A stretch of DNA of 10,736 nucleotides from a bacterium. Lineage in GTDB: Bacteria; UBA9089; JAHJRX01. The position numbers and the translations under genes were made by a program. The stretch's first letter is position 1; each line of letters starts with the position of its first letter. Under the pieces are notes generated by a model. It made no database searches and was not told where the DNA came from. It saw only the letters and a list, made by a program, of their open reading frames with translations. The stretch is from positions 1-10,736 of the forward strand of contig JASEGW010000047.1 of the NCBI GenBank assembly GCA_030017825.1, given 5' to 3'. This document shows, piece after piece, positions 7,819 to 10,736 of the stretch.

Positions 7819-8352
7819 TTAAATGCCCTTTCTAAGCATCTTTAATCTTCTCCTCACACTTCCATCAACAATATAATCACCTATCTGAGTAATTACTCCG
7901 CCTAATATGCCTTTATTTATCTTAACCTCTAATTCTACTTTTAAGCCTAATATTTTAGAAAATTTTCCTTCTATCAAAGCTTTCTTTTTTTCGCTTATAG
8001 GCACCGCCACTACAACAACACCCTTAGCTTTGTTTTGCAACCTACTAGAAATATTCTCAAAACTATTATATATATCATCTAAAAACATCAAACGATTTTT
8101 CTCTACAAGTAGATTAATAAATTTTCTCATATTGCCCAATAGACATTCCTTAGATAATAACTCTTCTACAAACTTTACCTTTTCTTTCACGCTTATTGCA
8201 GGATGATTAAGAATTTTTACTATATTCCTCTCTTTTTCTAATACTGTCATAACTTTTCTTAATTCATCTTGATAAACTAAAAGTTCTTCTTTATTCGAAG
8301 CTAATCTTATTAAAGCTTTAGCATACCTTGTGGCAATTACCTTATTAATCAA
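7819..8352 (-). CDS. atpH: F1 ATP synthase delta subunit (OSCP homologue)
   Basis: Delta sits on top of the alpha3-beta3 head and ties it to the b-subunit stator. The 177-residue protein starts with the typical ATRYAKAL segment and has an N-terminal helical domain to about residue 105. The C-terminal signature follows at 148-170 (GILGGVITQIGDYIVDG, then SVRRRL). The start codon is TTG at 8350-8352, overlapping the atpF stop by 4 bp (TTGA). A GGAG lies 8 nt upstream, and the next in-frame Met is residue 35, past the conserved start, so TTG is well supported. Translation is probably coupled to atpF. Confidence 0.97.
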   Translation of the reverse strand: MINKVIATRYAKALIRLASNKEELLVYQDELRKVMTVLEKERNIVKILNHPAISVKEKVKFVEELLSKECLLGNMRKFINLLVEKNRLMFLDDIYNSFENISSRLQNKAKGVVVVAVPISEKKKALIEGKFSKILGLKVELEVKINKGILGGVITQIGDYIVDGSVRRRLKMLRKGI

Positions 8353-8834
8353 TGTAAATTCTCCACATTTTTTATATATTCATCTATTAGCTGCTGATGT
8401 TCGCTCTGTTCTAAGCTTTTATTAATTATTTTCTCAGCAATATTAATAGACAAAAGACCAATCTCTTCTTTTAACTCGTTTTTAGCTTTGGATACTTCTC
8501 TCTCAATGGTAATTTTAGTTTCTTTGATAATATTTTGAGCTTCTTCTTTAGCTTGATTAATTATCTCATTTTTTTCTTCCAAAGCTACCTGTTTAGCTCT
8601 TTCTCGAATAACCATAGACTCTTTCTTACTCTCCAAAAGAGCTTTTTTGGCTTCTTCTACATTATTATTAGCTTTTATATGAGCATTTTCTGTTGCTTGT
8701 ATTTGCTCCTTAGTGTCTTTAGCCCTTTTGTCTAAAAAGTCTAATACCGGTTTATACAATAATTTGTATAATATTCCCATCAAGATTAAAAAATTAATCA
8801 CTTGCATAATTAAAGTAAAGTTAACGCTTATCAT
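8349..8834 (-). CDS. atpF: Fo ATP synthase b subunit (peripheral stalk)
   Basis: The b subunit forms the peripheral stalk holding the F1 head to subunit a. The 161-residue protein has one N-terminal membrane helix at about 5-26, then the conserved KPVLDFLDKR turn (28-37) and a long charged right-handed coiled coil (about 38-140) ending in a delta-binding tail. There is a single b gene, not the b/b-prime pair of phototrophs. A strong GGAGGAGG ribosome site lies about 7 nt before the ATG. The gene begins 53 bp after atpE, just past the 14-bp tandem repeat. Confidence 0.97.
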   Translation of the reverse strand: MISVNFTLIMQVINFLILMGILYKLLYKPVLDFLDKRAKDTKEQIQATENAHIKANNNVEEAKKALLESKKESMVIRERAKQVALEEKNEIINQAKEEAQNIIKETKITIEREVSKAKNELKEEIGLLSINIAEKIINKSLEQSEHQQLIDEYIKNVENLH

Positions 8835-8864
8835 GCTGTAACCTCCTCCGATAAACCCATATTA

Positions 8865-8892
8865 CAAAATATTTTATGCAAAATATTTTATG
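8865..8892. repeat. Perfect 14-bp tandem duplication over the atpE stop codon, able to form an A:U hairpin
   Basis: The unit CAAAATATTTTATG occurs twice back to back (8865-8878 and 8879-8892) without mismatch. Each unit contains the 10-bp palindrome AAAATATTTT (8866-8875 and 8880-8889). In the transcript the two can pair as a 10-bp all-A:U stem with a 4-nt GCAU loop. The atpE stop codon (8888-8890) lies inside the second unit, so the duplication is just 3' of the c-subunit coding sequence and does not change it. Confidence 0.9.
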
Positions 8893-9136
8893 CTACAAAT
8901 ATTAGCAATAAGGAAACAACCAATGAATAGATACCTGTAGATTCAGCTACCGCCTGTCCGATAAGCATGGTACGTGTAATTATACCTACTGCCTCTGGTT
9001 GTCTGGCTACACCTTCCGCAGCTTTTGCAGCAACCATACCTTCACCCACTCCAGGTCCAATAGCTCCAATACCAGTACAAAGCCCAGCTCCTAACAGAGC
9101 TAATGCCCTAACAATGTCTGCACCACTTATTTCCAT
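8888..9136 (-). CDS. atpE: Fo ATP synthase c subunit, two-carboxylate Na+-type rotor proteolipid
   Basis: The c subunit forms the membrane rotor ring that carries the coupling ion. The 82-residue protein is two hydrophobic helices joined by the polar loop RQPE (45-48). Counting from the chosen start, the numbering matches Ilyobacter tartaricus c: Val63, Glu65, Ser66, Thr67 and Tyr70 of the Na+ site are all present (GQAVAESTGIYSLV, 60-73). Gln32 is replaced by Glu32 (GPGVGEG). Glu32 plus Glu65 is the two-carboxylate Na+ motif described for Fusobacterium nucleatum. The start is the ATG at 9134-9136, because AGGAGGAG at 9143-9150 is 6 nt upstream. A longer reading to 9199 adds a charged, Cys-containing tail foreign to the family. 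The strong ribosome site fits the many copies of c per enzyme. Na+ use is inferred, not shown. Confidence 0.97.
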   Translation of the reverse strand: MEISGADIVRALALLGAGLCTGIGAIGPGVGEGMVAAKAAEGVARQPEAVGIITRTMLIGQAVAESTGIYSLVVSLLLIFVA

Positions 9137-9142
9137 GTCTTT

Positions 9143-9150
9143 CTCCTCCT
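9143..9150 (-). promoter_or_regulatory. Strong ribosome binding site that fixes the atpE start
   Basis: On the minus strand this reads AGGAGGAG and ends 6 nt before the ATG at 9134-9136. It supports the 82-residue c subunit over the upstream in-frame start at 9199, which has no comparable site. It is among the best sites in the operon, together with that of atpF. Confidence 0.85.
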
Positions 9151-9215
9151 TTTTCTTAATTTTTATATTAAATCTCTTACAGCAAACCATAGGGACCACA
9201 AAGTAATACTTAACA

Positions 9216-9944
9216 TCATCCCCTTGCTATGGCAATATAGACTAAAGCTAATATTGAAAAAACAAAAGCTTGAATAGTGCCAGAAAAAAATCCAAAAAAG
9301 GCATATAAGCCTATAGGTAAAATAAAATATCTTATTAATTCTGAAAGAACTAAGATTATCAAACTTCCTCCTAAAATATTTCCAAAAAGACGGAAAGAAT
9401 GAGAAATAACTTTTGCAATTTCTCCAACTACATTTAAAGGAAACATCAATGGAGCTATAATATAAGGTTGAAAAAATCCTTTAACATATTCTATTATTCC
9501 TTTATGCCAAATAGCTGATGCTTGGACTATAACAAAAACCATCAATCCTAATCCTAAGGTAGTATTTAAATCTTGAGTAGGAGATTTTAAAGTAGGAATA
9601 CATCCTAACCAATTTGATATTAATACAAAAAATAAAAGCGTGGTAATTAAAGGAAAGTATTTCCTTGCCACCACGCCTAAAGTCTCTTTGGTTAAATCAT
9701 CCATACCACTAATAATCATTTCCACCAATGCCTGTAACTTAGAAGGATATTTTTCTATCTTTTTTCTTGCTATATAGGCTAATACAATTAAAATAATCAT
9801 AGTTATCCAAGTCATCACCAAAGTAGTTACATTTAAAGTTAAATTCCATTTACCTATTTTTAAAATATAGGTATTTACTTCCTTAACATTTTGAAGATTA
9901 CCTATCTCGAATGAACTAACCACTTTTTCTATAAACTCACCCAT
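9216..9944 (-). CDS. atpB: Fo ATP synthase a subunit (ion channel of the stator)
   Basis: Subunit a provides the two ion half-channels next to the c-ring. The 242-residue protein has membrane segments at about 38-58, 98-116, 128-146, 188-208 and 212-240. The conserved SPTQDLNTTL lies at 121-130. The essential arginine is Arg185 in SFRLFGN (E. coli Arg210), and Gln225 in IQAFVF matches E. coli Gln252. Counting from the arginine, the position of E. coli Glu219 is Ser194. GGGAGG lies about 6 nt before the ATG. It overlaps the end of the preceding atpI-type gene by 16 bp and is followed by a 79-bp gap before atpE. Confidence 0.98.
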   Translation of the reverse strand: MGEFIEKVVSSFEIGNLQNVKEVNTYILKIGKWNLTLNVTTLVMTWITMIILIVLAYIARKKIEKYPSKLQALVEMIISGMDDLTKETLGVVARKYFPLITTLLFFVLISNWLGCIPTLKSPTQDLNTTLGLGLMVFVIVQASAIWHKGIIEYVKGFFQPYIIAPLMFPLNVVGEIAKVISHSFRLFGNILGGSLIILVLSELIRYFILPIGLYAFFGFFSGTIQAFVFSILALVYIAIARG

Positions 9945-10324
9945 ACTCTACCTCCCAAGAAGTATTTTAGGGAATAATTCCATAATGCTGAAAATTTTAT
10001 AAAGAATAATCCAGCCAAGCAAGTATAAATATTAATATTTTGATTTTTTAGAGATATGAAAAGAATCAAAAAGGTTAATAAATATCTAACCCCATACCTA
10101 ACAAAAATATAACCTTTTATCTTCTCCTTTTTTACTTGTAAAGTACAAATTTTTAATATATCGCTGGCTAATATTTTAAAATTAAAAATACTGAGCATGG
10201 TTCCTAATAAAAATCCAAAAGCAAAGTCCCATCTCTTTAATACTATTGAAACCATACTGCATATTATCATTAAATCTATAGCGCCTCTAATAATCTTCTT
10301 CCTAGCTAAAAAAAACTCTTGCAT
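9929..10324 (-). CDS. atpI: AtpI-type ATP synthase accessory membrane protein
   Basis: The 131-residue protein has four predicted membrane helices (about 12-29, 34-53, 78-92 and 98-116). It sits directly before atpB, where AtpI/UncI proteins are normally found. In other bacteria AtpI helps assemble or stabilise the c-ring. The sequence is not strongly conserved, so the call rests on size, topology and position, with the GFLLGTMLSIFNFKIL segment resembling the family's second helix. Its ATG is 3 bp after the atpZ stop with only a weak purine-rich ribosome site, suggesting coupled translation. Its end overlaps atpB by 16 bp. Confidence 0.82.
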   Translation of the reverse strand: MQEFFLARKKIIRGAIDLMIICSMVSIVLKRWDFAFGFLLGTMLSIFNFKILASDILKICTLQVKKEKIKGYIFVRYGVRYLLTFLILFISLKNQNINIYTCLAGLFFIKFSALWNYSLKYFLGGRVWVSL

Positions 10325-10327
10325 AGC

Positions 10328-10549
10328 TTATTTCTTTTCTTTGGACATTATCAATTTATATGCGTTATAAAAACCTGCTCCAATTCCTATAAAAATAAAA
10401 AAAACTAAGATTAGTTTTCCTAGTTTAAAATATTTATCTAAACAATACCCAATACCAAACCCTACTAAAATAGAACCCACCATGGTAAACCCAACTTGGG
10501 TTACTAATCCAAAATAATAGAGTATCTCCCTAATCTCTTTATTTTCCAT
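10328..10549 (-). CDS. atpZ: AtpZ-type small membrane protein (ATP synthase operon gene 1)
   Basis: The 73-residue protein has two membrane helices (about 14-36 and 45-67). The family's glycine-rich stretch and acidic residue, GFGIGYCLDKYF, occupy 30-41, and GIGAGFYNAYKL follows at 55-66. Such proteins precede atpI and atpB in many bacteria. In alkaliphilic Bacillus the AtpZ/AtpI pair has been linked to Mg2+/Ca2+ handling and c-ring assembly. It is the first gene after the operon promoter. No good Shine-Dalgarno lies at the normal distance from its ATG (the nearest GGA is about 15 nt away), so it may be translated weakly compared with the structural subunits. Confidence 0.87.
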   Translation of the reverse strand: MENKEIREILYYFGLVTQVGFTMVGSILVGFGIGYCLDKYFKLGKLILVFFIFIGIGAGFYNAYKLIMSKEKK

Positions 10550-10582
10550 AATTGCTGTAACTATCCAAGTTGCCAGCTCTTC

Positions 10583-10622
10583 TATTGACTAATAAATCAA
10601 TAATTCCCTGAAAAATCAATAA
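10583..10622 (-). promoter_or_regulatory. Repeats in the atp leader: 10-bp direct repeat and 6-bp inverted repeat
   Basis: The 10-bp word AAATCAATAA (plus strand) occurs at 10594-10603 and 10613-10622, 19 bp apart. TATTGA at 10583-10588 and TCAATA at 10597-10602 form an inverted repeat with an 8-bp loop. All lie between the expected transcription start (about 10622) and atpZ. They could be an operator or an RNA hairpin, but in such AT-rich DNA chance is a real alternative. Confidence 0.35.
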
Positions 10623-10628
10623 AATAAA

Positions 10629-10657
10629 ATTATACTTTATTATAAAATTTTTGTCAA
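10629..10657 (-). promoter_or_regulatory. Consensus sigma70-type promoter of the atp operon
   Basis: On the minus strand a perfect -35 box TTGACA (10652-10657) is followed by exactly 17 bp and a perfect -10 box TATAAT (10629-10634). Transcription should begin near 10622, giving a leader of about 70 nt before atpZ. Both hexamers and the spacing match the consensus, and the site lies directly upstream of the first atp gene, pointing into it. This implies strong constitutive transcription. Confidence 0.9.
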
Positions 10658-10736
10658 GCAATTTTCCCTCTGCCATTTTATATATAGCAGTTATTAACCA
10701 AAAGTGGACATAGGATAATGTAGATAAATAAGGTAT

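Noticed and set aside
9137..9199. N-terminal extension of the c subunit from an upstream in-frame start at 9199
   Set aside because: The added residues are charged and Cys-rich, unlike any c subunit, and the strong AGGAGGAG site falls inside the extension, 6 nt before the family-like ATG at 9136.
3815..10549. N-ATPase (the separate Na+-translocating F-type family)
   Set aside because: The gene order is the classical Z-I-B-E-F-H-A-G-D-C, with a delta gene and beta and epsilon last. N-ATPase operons begin with beta and epsilon and lack delta, so the Na+ motif here belongs to a standard F-type enzyme.

Overview
This AT-rich window carries genes on the minus strand only, all pointing from high to low coordinates. 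From roughly 10.66 kb down to 3.55 kb lies a complete F-type ATP synthase operon in the classical order: atpZ-type small membrane protein, atpI-type protein, then a (atpB), c (atpE), b (atpF), delta (atpH), alpha (atpA), gamma (atpG), beta (atpD) and epsilon (atpC). A textbook sigma70-type promoter (TTGACA, 17 bp, TATAAT) sits in front of atpZ. Downstream follow a 536-residue TPR lipoprotein, enolase (eno) and a small DivIC/FtsB-type cell-division protein. The TPR gene and eno overlap by 8 bp, and eno and divIC are 4 bp apart, so these three look like one transcription unit. It is separated from atpC by 143 bp.

The window is ordinary housekeeping DNA in content, but the c subunit is notable. 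It carries the sodium-type signature Val63, Glu65, Ser66, Thr67, Tyr70 together with a second carboxylate, Glu32, where Ilyobacter-type Na+ c subunits have Gln32. That is the two-carboxylate Na+ motif known from Fusobacterium nucleatum. The epsilon subunit is only 83 residues long and lacks the inhibitory C-terminal helical hairpin. Together these suggest an anaerobic, low-GC bacterium whose F-ATPase couples to Na+ and may run readily in either direction. The phylum cannot be fixed from the sequence. Fusobacteriota, Thermotogota, Atribacterota/Aerophobota-like lineages and Clostridia are all conceivable. Stop codons are standard (TAA, TAG and TGA all end genes), so this is not a recoded mollicute.

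Non-coding structure worth reading: a degenerate 7-bp-period repeat in the unusually long 201-bp atpA-atpG spacer, with related motifs downstream of divIC; a perfect 14-bp tandem duplication over the atpE stop codon that can fold into a 10-bp A:U hairpin; a 15-bp in-frame tandem duplication in the TPR gene; and direct and inverted repeats in the atp leader. I found no CRISPR array, tRNA, rRNA, insertion sequence or defence system, and no convincing intrinsic terminator.
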